From NCBI GenBank assembly GCA_029783825.1, contig JAREIK010003123.1, positions 1,006,052 to 1,070,051 of the forward strand: a DNA stretch of 64,000 nucleotides, read 5' to 3'. Positions 1-13,100 of this stretch are shown here, piece after piece. This DNA comes from Sapria himalayana. Taxonomy: Eukaryota > Streptophyta > Magnoliopsida > Malpighiales > Rafflesiaceae. Within the stretch, counting starts at the first letter, position 1. Every line of letters begins with the position of its first letter. The translations under genes were made by a program, and so were the position numbers. A model generated the notes under the pieces. It searched no databases and had not been told where the DNA came from. It was given only the letters and a program-made list of their open reading frames with translations.

Positions 1-751
1 AAGAAGAGGAAAGAATAAAAAGAGAGGAGAAAATACAAATGATGAATTTGGAGATGAAGAAAATAATGTGCAAGTTGGCAAAGATATTTATCTTTTTTTC
101 ATCATTCTGAAGAGGATCCATTTAGATCTCTAGATGACAATACTCATCTCGACAAGGACTCATTGTTATTTTTGATGTTGTGTTATTAAATTTTGGCAAT
201 AAAAGTCTTTGTTGTGGAATTTTGGTTTTTGTGTTATTATTTTTAAAATTAAGTTATCTAACATGTTATTATAATTGGACTTTTATGTTTGTTATCTAAC
301 ATATTACTTTGTAATAGATATTATATGAATGTCATTTGATGAATACTATGCATATGTACTTATTTGATTACTAGTTATTTAAGTTCTGTATGTATTTTTA
401 TATTGTACATAACATATAGAAACTATAACAAATGGGACATGCTTGTGTTGCAGAAATTAGAAATGGAAAATAACATTTCAAAATTCTTTTCTAATTAAAA
501 AAATAAATATGGTGTTTCTATTTTATTCTATTCCATCGCTATTTTAGCAATGGAATCTGAGATCCCATTTCCATCGCTAAAATTAGCAATGGAAAAATTT
601 AATCACGCATTTTAAAAATGCGGGGGCATTATCTATTTCTAAAATTTAGAAAGGAGCACTTTAGAAATGGATTATTTCCATTTCTAATGAGGTTGCTATC
701 CGAAAATTGTGATGGAATTTGGTGTTTCTAATTCTATCTTTTCTTGTAGTG
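1..751 (+). mobile_element. CACTA (En/Spm) element, 3' end, copy 1
   Basis: The right edge at 739-751 reads TTTTCTTGTAGTG, the reverse complement of the CACTACAAGAAAA terminus typical of plant CACTA elements. Inside it are the inverted 'tagaaatgg / ccatttcta' subterminal repeats (about 440-720) that such elements carry. Bases 60-180 match, in the opposite orientation, about 15660-15790 of the CACTA copy at 15032, so both belong to one family. The first 180 bases are probably the end of the second transposon gene, with a charged tail; no open frame is left. The 5' part lies outside the window. Confidence 0.75.
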
Positions 752-970
752 ATATAGATAGTAAATGTGCGTATATATGCACATATATACAATATGAACA
801 CACACACACATGTTTATACATTTATACATTATACATGTATCGTATATATGTCTATATATTTGTATATATTGTATTGTATATGTATGTATATGGTATGTAT
901 ACCTATATATGGTATGTATACATATAATATATATGTATATATAGTATAAGTATATACAATACATATAGAT
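752..970. repeat. TA/CA/TG-rich microsatellite
   Basis: Interrupted TATA, CACACA and TGTATA runs. Short open frames on both strands (Tyr/Ile/Met-rich) come from the repeat and are not genes. The tract separates two CACTA termini that point away from each other. Confidence 0.85.
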
Positions 971-1057
971 AACTCTACAAGAAAGAAACCAATTAGAAAT
1001 GGACAATAGAGATGCCCAATTTCATTTCTAAAAAGATGGTCCATCTCCATTCATAAT
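971..1057 (+). mobile_element. CACTA terminus fragment
   Basis: Starts with a CTCTACAAGAAAG-like terminus followed by 'ttagaaatgg' and 'atttctaa' subterminal repeats, as at 15032. It is cut off after about 85 bases where the LTR of the Gypsy element begins. Only the end of an element remains. Confidence 0.5.
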
Positions 1058-3113
1058 TGTCACCCCAATATGTTATCATTGAGATAATAAATCATCTCTT
1101 CTTGGAGGTCGCTCACAAGTCATCACCTTCTTGGAAACTTATTAATTACCCTTAAAAGTTGTTTCACATATTCATTATTACTCTTCTACTTCTAATATTT
1201 TTCTTTATAAGAATTGATATGGTAATAAAAGTATTTATACTTTTGGATTTGTTGGTATAATACTCACATGATAAATATGTGTTTTCCCTCGTATCTTTAG
1301 TGGAAACCATACACTCGAAACTTACATATAAGATTGTCACAACAATATAAATCGCCATCAAATGTGCCTAACATGTGGCTTATCTTTCACTATTTCTCAT
1401 TAGGTTAGATCATTCTTACATCAAAAGTGAAACCCTAGTAAAAAAAATTTATTTATTGCCCAACTTTAATAGAAGGTAAGTCCCTATAAGACATACATAA
1501 TAAATTGGCCTATAAAAATATTTATACTTTTGGCTTCATAAGTATCATACTCGTAATGATTAAATATACTTTAATTTTAAATTTTGGCATATGGGTTTGT
1601 CTTGTGTGTCATAGTAAGAAGGGATGTCACTTCAATCCATACTCGTGAGTATCTCTTGTAGCTTACCTATCACTATCTCTTGTAATTACCAAACCATTCA
1701 TAACCTAATAAATTCACAACAAAATATCATATATACTTCAAATCATGCTTTAACTATTCATATTAAAGCATTAAAATCAGCATCCATCACACATAGATAC
1801 TTCAAACCATCTCTAGATTATCCTTTTTGTCTGAAATTGTGAAGAATAACATATGAAATAAGTGTAAATTCATCTCATATGAATCTGAGTGTCTAAATTC
1901 AGCCCTAGGGGAATCTTGGTTTTAAAACATAAATTCCTCAAAACTTATTCGATTTCACTTCGATTTGCCCCTATGAGGAGGTCATAATGTGTCTTCTTTC
2001 TATGGTTTATGCTTGTTCCTTATATCACCATTTTTTCTTGTGGATCACCTAGAAAATTGATTTGTTGAGCCCCTTGGGTTATCTTCCTCATACTTCTCAT
2101 AGATTCTTCTTTGTTTCTTAGTGTTTTCCTTGTATACCACAATATCTGTTGTAAGATTTTTACTTGGAAGTTGGGCTATAAATAAAAGTAATGGCTTCAA
2201 TCTTTCAATTCAATAACACAAATTTATGATGCTTGGTATAAGCCATGAATTTGGTCTCTTTCCTCTACTTGATAGTCATTATATTGGAAAAAATAATGAT
2301 GGTTCATTTAGTCTCTATAACACAATGTCATGGAATTGATGTGTGACTATGGCTTGATCATTTAGACTTCATAATAGTGTCATGGTACTAAGTTTGGATA
2401 TAGCTTATGCATGTCTCTTGTGTGACTCAAAGTTATGATATTGAAAAATAGTCATGACTTTGGTTTTTCTCTTAGGCTGAGAGTCATGGCATTTGTTTTG
2501 ACCAAAACTTGAGTTAACTCTATGTAACATTTTGAAGCCAATAGTCACCATACTAGATAAGCACCATGATTTTGGCATGATATTCAATGATTTAGTAAAG
2601 GAAAACTCATGATATATAGAGGTTGTTGTAGCTTTTAGCACTAGTGATGTACTTAGTTTCTATGATACAAAATTCATGTCGTAGCCAAGAATGTTATTTC
2701 AAGCTAGTTTGGCTATCTCCAAGAAATCTTCAAATACAAAAAAAATATATTTCATAGTAAAAGGAATATGTCAATAAGGAAATAGAGTTATGTCATATGA
2801 AAGTTGTCATGATTATGTGTGCAGATTTTCAGCCAAGAATTGATATTAAAACTAATATATAAGTACCCAAATATGTAATCAAGTCATAACGTATCATATC
2901 CTATGACTTCCATATGTTTTACTTCTCTTCTAGTTACCAACTCTATCATACCACACATTTTAATCTAAAAACTTCTAATTTCACAATTATTTATCAAAAT
3001 CCTCAAAATTTTAGTTTTTGTGAAATCATTGCAAATAAAATACTCTTCAAGTAAATACAATGTAAATATCACACCAAATGGAAAATACTCTTTAGTATTT
3101 TATATATTGAATA
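1058..3113 (-). repeat. Left (3') LTR of the Gypsy element
   Basis: Aligns along its length with 6824-8820, for example in the shared stretches 'attaattaccctta' / 'gttaattaccctta' and 'tcgatttcacttcgattt' / 'tcgatttcacttggattt'. Divergence is high with many indels, so the insertion is old. It contains no gene. Confidence 0.7.
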
Positions 3114-4194
3114 AAATTTCACATTAAAATCATTATTCATCCTTAAGCAATCCATCCTCCTTTTACAAAAAAAAGATCAACATATAGACCCCCTGATTTC
3201 TAAATAAGTATTTGTTATGATTGAGTTATAGTATTATAGTGTGTCAATATGGTGGGACTACTTTTTTTATTGTTTGTTGAAGATTTGTGATTGGGGTTTG
3301 AACTGTATGATTTACTTTTGGGATTAATAAATGGTTCGTTATATTTTGTGTGACTACCTACATATCATTTGTATATCACATAATACAAAAAAAATTTATG
3401 GGTTATCTATCAAATAGTGTTATATTAACAACCATATCTAGACAGTCAAAAGGTTCATACATCCATTAGTGATCTTAGCTATCCAAGCTTCCTATTTAGT
3501 TTATTTCACTTGCCCTTTTCTCTTAAATTTATCTTTTGAAATTGGATTATTCTCATGACTTGCTTCTTTTGAACTTCCCCCACAAGGTTTTTGCTTCATG
3601 GATGGTGTGATTTATTTAAGTGCCACGGTGTAGTGTTGGGTCACCATTTGAGCATTTTCTTTTTCTAACACAATTATCATGGCATTGTATAAAGTTGTGG
3701 CTATTTCTTTTAGCTTCTAGAACTATAAAGGCATGGTGTTGTTGGAACCTATGACATTCATCACTATTTCATTATTTTTCTCTGCTTCCTTAAGAATCTC
3801 CAAGTTTTCCTTCTCCACCATGTCTTCATTTTTAGTTTATCAATCACCAATTGGGGTTTTTCCTCTCATTTGCTTCGTGTATAACATTCAATTTCTCCTC
3901 TTCATTTTATCCATAATTATGAATTGAGAAATTAGGTGTTTCACTCTTTGTCTTCCACTGTATAGTAGTATTCTTTACAATTATTTCAAGTCATGACTTT
4001 AAATAATATCATGACTTCTAGATAATCATTTCATCACTTTTTGTTTCATCACTTTTGTATCATGGGCCTAAAATCTTTCTCATCTTCATCGAGCTAGTAA
4101 TCTTCTATAAAGGTTGAATTTAACATGAATTCAAAGTGTGGAAGAGATTATCTATCCTCTAATGATCTTTCTTGTAATTATCTAGATTTTTCTG

Positions 4195-5720
4195 CCCCTT
4201 ATAAAGGTTGAATTTTACATATTCTTCCCCCACTTGACATTTAAACTCTCTATTATTCACATCAATTAGTGCCTATTCGATGGCAAAAAATGGTCATCCC
4301 AAGACCAATAGAGCATGTTAATCTTCTTCCATATCCAACAAAAAAAATCCATGAGAAACATAAATACACTAATCTTAATCAATAAATCTTCAATAATACA
4401 CATTGTATGCTTAGTCGATTGAATAATCATTTGGAGTGAGAGAGAGAGAGAGAGAGAGGTCGGAGTGATTTCATCAAGTTGCGATCTTTATGCTATCAAG
4501 AAAGACAATACAGGTAGTCTCTATTAACTTCCTCACTTCACCTTCTACATCAATCATAGTTGGGGATGTGAGCTAGGTAGTGTGTCTAGTGGGTATTGAT
4601 GTTGAGATCAACTAGTGTTAGGCTAGTGTTAGAGCCATGACTTTTGGAAAAGTTACTACACTACCAATATTAGCTCCTTATGTTTCAGCTTGCTCTTCAT
4701 GTTGCCCCTCTAGCCCTTTTATACTTTTTGGTACCATGAACAAGTATTTCTTTGGGTTGGCATTCATATCACTAGGTAGCTCATTCATGCTCTTCACTTT
4801 CAATGATAATGCTAGTTATTCAATCTGATTTTTTTTTATACTTTATATTGCCTCATTTGCATTTTCCAACTTGGTCTTAAGTTTCTCTATTTAGTTATCT
4901 TGAAATTCATTACTTTGATTTTTCTCATTTAATAGTGACATTAACTTGTCATCAATGGATAACTTCCATTATATTGTTTGGTGCTAGTAATTTGAGATTA
5001 ATTCTTCTTGATTGTTATCCTCATTTTAATTATGCCCAAAATACTTTGAGGTTTGAAAATATTTTGGTTCCCACTACAATAGCTTCCAAAGAAAAAATTT
5101 TCATGAATTCTCATGCTTGGATTGTAGTGTGTGTGGATATTAGGATTGGGTCAAAACATATATTATTTACTCTATAATCCATTTGTTTTCTCTACTTGAT
5201 AAATTGGATCGAAATTCACTAATTCTTGTAATTACAAAATGGTAAGTTCTTTATTTTTTCATTTTTCTTCATGGGCTTCCACTATTTATAAATGCCTCCA
5301 TTTTAGTTTCCAATATAATGAGTTGCTCTAACTCTAGAACTCTTGCTTATCTTCACCGAAAATCATGATTATTCAAAGAGATGTTATTTTTTTTCCAACT
5401 CTTCAAATAACAAATAAGCTTATTACTCGAGAGATTTATTCAATTTTAAACCTCACAAAGTTGTATCAATAGTACAACTCATCATATAATTAAATCCATT
5501 ATAAAAGATCTGGACTTGGAACTATGATTCAAACCCATATTGAGGAAATTTCCTTAATAACTCTTTAAAATAATTCAAAGCATCACGCAAAGTCTCTAGC
5601 TCCTCCTAATAAAATTGGCTTATCTCACTCCTCAAACTATGATTTAATTTGAGGTGGGAAAAACTTAGTAAGGAAAGTCGGCACAAATTCATCTAAACTC
5701 TTAATATAGTCTCGAGATAA
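4195..5720 (-). pseudogene. Gypsy gag-protease relic
   Basis: Reading the minus strand from 5720 down, one frame gives FLTKFFPP (about 5653-5680), the hallmark of the Retrotrans_gag domain. A shifted frame then gives ELLRKFPQYGF (about 5535-5565), matching the usual 'W-x-R-F-K-x-L-L-R-x-C-P-x-H-G' stretch. Near 4760-4790 it reads LPSDMNANPK, like the linker before 'CKAITLRSG' in Athila gag-pol. At about 4195-4330 the frame gives LLDMEED, LVLG and ALIDVNNREF, like the end of an Athila aspartic protease. Stops and frameshifts break every part, so it is non-functional. The motifs are seen directly; the family name rests on known Athila/Tat proteins. Confidence 0.65.
4437..4459. repeat. (GA)n microsatellite
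   Basis: Uninterrupted GA dinucleotide run inside the Gypsy internal region. Confidence 0.9.
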
Positions 5721-6823
5721 GCACTAGAATCAACTTCATGCTCTTTCACTCTAATAAATAGAAAATAAATATAACTTGATCATGTTCATGCAAACTTCAT
5801 TCATTGTAACTGTGCTGCATAACTTAAAACCCACAGTGATGTGCCCATTCAAATTTTATGATATCCTTTTACTATATTAATATTATTGAACCATCACTAT
5901 TATATTAGGCTTCAACTAAAAATAGTTGTTTTGACTTGCTACATTTGATTTTTTGAATAATTATCCACAATTATAGGTCTCTAATAATTACCCAATGTAT
6001 GGTAATGATTGTGCCTTTGGATAGCCTACCCCTCACAACATTGGGGCTCTTTGTTACTATTCATTCTATCAATTACATCTTTCTTTGCTATTTATTTCCA
6101 ATTGCTCTCATTGTTCTCACAATCTTTGGGTCCAAATGTGTTAACTTAGCCCTAGGATTTTTGTTCATATAAAGGTGGTGCTAGAAAATGAAGAAAAAAA
6201 AAAAATGGAAAAAAAGTCACCATGATGACAAGATACATTCAAGATATACAATACAAATTTCAATGAAATAAAATAAAATAATGTTATTAAAATACTAAAA
6301 ATAAAATTATCCATTTTTAATGATAGTTACATCAATTATATTTGACCAACCAAATTAAATATTAACCCTCCTACAATGATTTCAAAAAACTTGGTGCATA
6401 GTGGTGACTGATCATCCTAAAAAAAGTAATTTTTGACAAAGACACTAAAAATTTGTTATGAATTTGTTATGACACTTAATTTTTATGGTTAGGTACATCC
6501 AAAAATTTATTGGGCAAGGGTCTCTCATCCAACATCATTCCAAAAAATATGAGTCATTTAAGTAATTAAGCAGATATTTAGTCTAGATATTAACTTTAGA
6601 CTAAATATAATTTAACTACTAGTTTATTAGGCATGATAAATATGATTAAAGTCATAAATCCTAAATTATATAGATGATTGATATTTTTATACGTGATGGA
6701 ACTTTATTTGATCTTGTTGTGGTTATGCTCAGTTATCGAATGAAGGTTGAATAATTACGAATAATATCTTGCCCTATCAGAATACAAGGTGTTTAACAAC
6801 TATTGATCCCTTCCAAATGAAGG

Positions 6824-8820
6824 TGTCCTCTTGCTATTTTAACAGTGAGAAAATAAATTATCTCTACTTTAAGGCCATTCACAAGTCCTCCCTTATTAGA
6901 CAATTTGTTAATTACCCTTAATGGCTACTTTAAATATACATTGCTATTCTATGATATCTAGTTTATTTATCGAAAAGAATTAATATGGTAATAAAACCAT
7001 TTTCACTTTTGGCTTAGTTAGTGTAATACTTGGACAATTAACATATGTTTCACTAATAAAAATAATATGTCTGAAACTAACTCATAGAGTTATCACCACT
7101 ATATGAATCACCTGCAGACATGCCTAATGCATGACTTGCATGTCACTATCCCCCATTATAGTAGAAAACTTTCATACTAAAGGTGAAACCTTAGGAAAGA
7201 TATTTTATTTACAACCCAATATTAATTGATAGTCAATTTTTTTAAGACATACATAATGGATTGGCCTTTAAAAATATTCATGCTTTTGACTTCATAACAT
7301 CATATTCATAATGATTAAATATATCTTAATTTTAGATTTTGGTATATATGTTTGTTTCAGACATCATAGTCAAAAGATTGAAACTTTTTTCTTTCTTTAT
7401 GCTTGAGTGTGTTTAGTCACTTACATGCCATTGTTCCTCACTCAAATTATGAATGAATTTACCAATAGCCAGAATCCTAGTATCAGTCATATTAACTACC
7501 AAATTATCTATAACTAAACAAATTCATAACAAAATATCATATTAAAATAATAAAATAAGCATTCATCACTCATATTTACATCAAATTATTCTTAGGTTCT
7601 CCTTTTAACGTGGAATTGGAAAGAATGACACGAGAGACAAGCATAAATTCATCTCGCATGAATCCGGTGCCAAATTTTCAGCCCTACAAAAATCTAGGTT
7701 TTAAAACCAAAATCTCTCAAAATTTGTTCGATTTCACTTGGATTTCCCCCTATGTAGAAGGCAGAGCATGTGCTTGCATCATATGGTTTATAATTATACC
7801 TTGTATCATCCTTATTACTTGTGGATTTCCCTGAAAATGAAGTTGTTTAGTCCCTTAGGTCATCTTCAACATGCCTCTCATGGATTCCTCTTGGATTCTT
7901 AAGGCTTTCCTTAAATACACAAGCAACTAGTATGTGTTTTTCACTTGGAAGCCATTGCACTAAATAAAATTTATGTCTTCAAACTTTTGGTTTTATAATT
8001 CAAAGTCATGACTTTAGTCTCTTTTCTCTACTTGATGATCATGACAAAATAAAAAATCAAGGTGGCTTATTTAGGCTCTATAATACAATGTCATAGCTCT
8101 AAGTTTATTTGTGGCTTGTGTATTTCTCTTTTGTAACCCAAAATCATGGAATTGAAGAATATTCACAAGTTTGATTTCGATTTTGAGCTAAGAGTCTTGG
8201 TGCTTATTTTGGCCATGACTCAAAAATATGGCTTTGTGTAATAATTTGTAGCCAAAAGTTATGACATCAGAGCATCCTCGTAGCTTTGGTTTGAGTATTC
8301 TATGGTTTAGAAAAAAAAAGTCACGATATCAGGATATTTCCGTGGCTTTTAGCATCAATGGGGTACTTGGTAGTTGCTATGATATAAAATTAATATCGTA
8401 CCCATGAAGATGTTTCAAGCTAGTTTAGCTATAACTACGATAAAACATTATATCTAAAAAAATATGATATACAATGAAATAAATATATCAAGAGTTGTGG
8501 CGTATGAAGATTGTCATGACTATGTGTGAAGTTTCAGCTAAAAATACATATTAAAAATAATCTATAAGTACTCAAATGTGTAATTAAATTGTAGCATGTC
8601 ATATATAATGATTTGCATAATTTTTTGCTCCCTTTTAGTTACCAAACCCACCAAGCCATAAATTTTGATCTTAAAATTCTTGATTTCATAACTATTCGTC
8701 AAAATCCTCAAAATCTTTATTTTTTATGAAATTATGACAAATAAAGCTCTCTTTCAAGCAAACACAACGTAAATATCACACACAATGGAAAATATTATTT
8801 GGTATTTTATATATCGAACA
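6824..8820 (-). repeat. Right (5') LTR of the Gypsy element
   Basis: Pairs with 1058-3113. The right edge ends GAACA directly before a microsatellite. It contains no open frame of note. Confidence 0.7.
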
Positions 8821-8905
8821 ACTCTGTGTATATACACATTATATATATGAATACACACACACACACACATCATATATATATATATATATTAATTTATACA
8901 TAATG
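8821..8905. repeat. TA/CA microsatellite
   Basis: Contains (AC)n and (TA)n runs. The stretch from 8906 to about 9200 after it is AT-rich, and I see no gene in it. Confidence 0.8.
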
Positions 8906-9204
8906 CATATATTTTGTGCATTTATATATGTATATATTATGCATATCAAAAAATATTTTCTAAAATATTTTCATAGGTTATATATGTACACAAATAGATT
9001 TAAGTGTTGGGATGATAGCTGTGTTGGATTTTCTAATGTTAATTTTTTAAGGATGATAGAAAATTTAAAGGAAAATAATGTTATCAGTACAAAGATGAAA
9101 ATATTTTTAAAAAAGTCTTCAACTAATCTTATATAAAAAAGCTACGTTGCCATGTCATAACAAACAAAAAAAATACAAAACTAAAAACTTAATTTTTTGT
9201 TTGT

Positions 9205-9627
9205 TTCTATATATATATATATATAACCTTTTCATTTTTTTTTGAAAATATTTTATAATCCATATAGTATATACATTGTGCATATATACACTTATAATTT
9301 ATACTTATTGTGTATATATATACATAGAATATATGCATATTATATATATACACTATGTATATACATATATAGATTGTGTATATATACTATGTGTATGTAT
9401 ATTATACAAATGCTACATATATACATAATCTATATGTATATACACTATGCATATGGATTGTTTATCTACATATACTTAGTATGTATATATATAATCTAAA
9501 TGTATATACATATTAAATGTATATACATATTTATATATATTGTGTGTATATACATTGATATATATATATGTGTGTGTGTGTGTGTAGTCTTGATAGATAT
9601 ACTCTATGTATATACATATGTATATGA

Positions 9628-9689
<62 letters not shown>

Positions 9690-9925
9690 GCATATATATA
9701 CATATTTTGTGTATATATATACAGTGTATATATATATATATTGTGTACATAGACTATGTATATATGTATAGAGAGAAGGCAAACATATACTATGTATATA
9801 CAAATTATATGTATATACATAGTATATATGTATATATACTAATTATATATACATGATATATATACATAATCTCGATAAATATAGACTATGTATATATACA
9901 CAATGAATGAATATATGATGTGTAT
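9205..9925. repeat. Compound TA/TG microsatellite array
   Basis: Over 700 bases of TATA with spaced GTGTATATAC blocks, including a pure (TA)n run at about 9630-9686 and a (TG)n run near 9570. The open frames of 85-118 codons here translate only to Tyr/Ile/His/Met repeats and are not genes. The array touches the left LTR of the Copia element at 9926. Confidence 0.9.
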
Positions 9926-10126
9926 ATAATAGAAATAATTAGTTGTTTGACTTGGTCTTTTCTTTAAGATAGAATTATTCAAATATATGTAAATATTTTT
10001 AGATATCATCAATAGATATAGTATTTAGTTTATAACCTACCTAGTTTGTAGGATCTTCAATCACTCTTAGTTTTCTATTTATATGAATGTTTAATTAATG
10101 AAAGTAATCAAGCCGTTCACTTCTTT
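9926..10126 (+). repeat. 5' LTR of Copia relic
   Basis: Matches 14523-14720 with the same start (ATAATAGA) and the 'ttaattaatgaaa' motif near the end. The usual TG start is not present. Confidence 0.75.
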
Positions 10127-10127
10127 A

Positions 10128-10143
10128 TAGTATCACAGAGCAG
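10128..10143 (+). other. Degraded tRNA-Met primer-binding site
   Basis: Reads TAGTATCACAGAGCAG, one substitution and one or two indels from the initiator tRNA-Met complement TGGTATCAGAGC. Its position directly behind the 5' LTR supports the call. Confidence 0.6.
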
Positions 10144-10199
10144 ACCCCTCCTTCCATCACAAACAAACCATGGCTACCTCTTCCCTCTCAACTATCAAC

Positions 10200-13100
10200 A
10201 CAAATGAATCTCCTAGCACCCTTATCATCATTAATGTTACTGCCTAAATCCCTATAAAACTCACCTCCACCAACTACCTCTCATGAAAACTACAATATCA
10301 CACTTTCTTCATTGGCTATATCCTATTAGAATATATTGATGGCTCTCAGCCATGTCCCCTATCCACTCTCATAGATAAGACACATCTAAATCCAACCTTG
10401 TTCACACACTCTAGATCCGCAAGGACCAATTGATCTTGAATGTAATCATTAAATCTCTCCCATACCATCATATCATTTATTATACAAGCCAAGATTGAAC
10501 GAGAAGCATGGACTATGCTGGACACCGCCTTTCCAAATCCTTCATGTGGCTGCATCAAACATGCCAAAAACCAACCCAATATGACTATAATAGTGTCATA
10601 TCATTTCTGCGATCTATCAAGGCAAAGTCTTGCTTATATTGGAGCAACATTAGATGTAGAAGATCTAATTGACAAGAAACTTGATGGCCTTGGTGATGAA
10701 TTTTGAGAACTCATACATGTTTTCCAAGTCATAGACATGCCTATAACCTTTAAGGAACTACATGAGAAATTCCTCAATTTTGAATCCTTTATGATTACCC
10801 CAATACTAGATCCCCTTTAGTTCCCTACCATTTATAATATAACTAGCATTAACCTAGCCACCTAGTGTTCTCCTACACCCAAATGCACCAACAATCATAC
10901 ATGGAACCCTTATAACAGCCACCAAAATAAATATCCTTTTACACAAACCAGATATCAACTTACGACTCAAAGAAATTGCCCACAATAGGAGGGACACCAA
11001 TACATGATGTCCTTTCTTTTGTTTCGTCTAGTCCTAGTCAACAAATCCAATAGTCCTACTTCAAATGCTCACTCAGCCACCCCATGGAAACCAAGGGCCC
11101 ATTATGCATTTAATACTTTCAGCCAAACATCTTGTCTTGGTTCCTAGACAATGACACATCTCACCATATTATAGTTGATCTACACAATCTCTCCAAGCAT
11201 GCTTCATATAATGGCTCAAATGATATTATGTTTAGTGATGGAATGGGTCTTCCTATTGCTCATACCAATTCTTCATTTTTCCACAGAACTCATAATATGT
11301 TTAAATTTTAGGATGTCTTATATGTTCTTGCTATGAAAAAGAATCTCATTTCCAATTTTCAATTTTGTACCTCAAATAATGTCTCCATTGAATTCTTACC
11401 AATTTATTTTCTTGTAAAGAATATTCACATGGGGCACCACTTCTAAAGGGAAACACTAAAAAAGGTGTTTATGAGTGGCTAGTATCTCCACCCTTGCATG
11501 CATTTTCCAGCATCAAAACAATTTTTTTTGGATAATATTAAAGATTAGGATATCCAACTTTCCACATTCTAAAATAGATTGTTTCCTAAAATAAACTCAA
11601 TTTGTGTTCTTCATTATCCAATAATTTTTAATATAATACTTATCAAAATAATAAAAGGCACAAATTATCATTCTCTCAGTCAATAATTTTTTCTTCTCAA
11701 TTACTCGAAACTATCTTTTCTAATGCTTGGACATTTATAATTATGTCACATTATAGATTTATATATTATATTTTTGTAGATTATTTAACCATATATATTT
11801 GTTTCTATCCTCTTGAACAAAATTCGTGTGTTAAAAAAAATTATTTGACTTAAAGCCATTGTTTAAAAATATTTTGTACTAAAACTATCAAAACACTTAA
11901 TTCTAATAATGATAGAGAATATATTACCCTTGCACAATTTTTTTCACCAAATGGTATTTCTCATATCACTACACCACCTCATACACCTGAACACAATGGA
12001 TTTTTTGAATGTAGACATCTTCATATTGTAGACACTAGATTTGCATTACTCTCTAATGTATCTCATCCTTTAAATTATTAGACTTATACTTTTGACACAT
12101 TAGTTTACCTAATAAATCATATGTCAAAACACACACATAAACACACAATGTTTATTCTCCTTATAACAAAAATTTATAACTCCTAATTACTCAAAACTCA
12201 AAAGTTTAGGTTTGTTATGCTATCCCTAGCTTAGACCATATAAAACCACCAAATTAGACACTCGATCCAAACCTTGTGTCCTCCTTAGCTACTCTTTAAC
12301 TGAAAGTGCCTTTTATTACCTTGAACCATCTACTTTCAAATTATATGTAACTAGGCTTATTAGATTTGTTAAGTTTATCTTTGCCTTCAGTCATCTCTCT
12401 ACTCATTCCTCTACTCTTACATTAGATTCCATTGCTGTTTCAAGTCAACCACTACTTCAAATTTCCACCTTGCCTTTGTTACCACTACTTAATTCTTCAT
12501 ATGTAATAGATGCCAACAACAATCCCCCCATGAAGCTTCATACCACCAACCTTGGATGTCACATTTCCTCCATCACCATTCTGTAAACCTTAACATATCA
12601 ATAATTTTTTATAACCATAAACTCTTCTAAGCCTAAACCCTAAGCCCTAAACCACCCAAGCCTCAGCCAAAACCAACCCACAACCCACACCACGATTACT
12701 TGAGCCAAAAATAATATTTAAAAATCAATTATTAAATTGAATCTTCTCACTCAATTAACCAAAGGTGGTACTGATCATGAATTTACAACCTTGGCTCAAG
12801 CCCTCAAAGATCATAAAGGACATCATGGCATGACTGAAGAGCAAAATACTTTAATAAAGTATGGCACATTGTCTCTAGTTCCACCATAAAGAAATCAAAA
12901 TTTGGTTCGGTGTAAGTGACTTTTTTGAATTAAATAAAAATATGATGATTCTCTTAACTTGTTCAAGGACTACTTGGTTGCAAAAGGCTTCCATTGACAT
13001 TCTGGAATAGACTATCATGACACATTAATTCCCATTATAAAACTAACTACTATCTAAATTATTCTTAGTATATCAGTCAAATGTGGCTAGACATTAAGAC

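Larger units (their letters stand above)
1058..8820 (-). mobile_element. Ty3/Gypsy (Athila/Tat-like) LTR retrotransposon relic
   Basis: Two direct repeats of about 2 kb (1058-3113 and 6824-8820) frame 3.7 kb of internal DNA. Both repeats start with TGTC and end with GAACA or GAATA. On the minus strand the internal DNA gives gag (about 5480-5720), the gag-protease linker (about 4735-4790) and a protease end (about 4195-4330), all with stops. No reverse transcriptase, integrase or RNase H is recognisable between 4190 and 3114, so this is a gag-protease remnant or a non-autonomous form. I found no clear primer-binding site or target duplication, so the ends are approximate. Confidence 0.7.

Noticed and set aside
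9242..9856. Tyr/Ile-rich frames of 85-118 codons
   Set aside because: They are translations of TA/TG microsatellite DNA.
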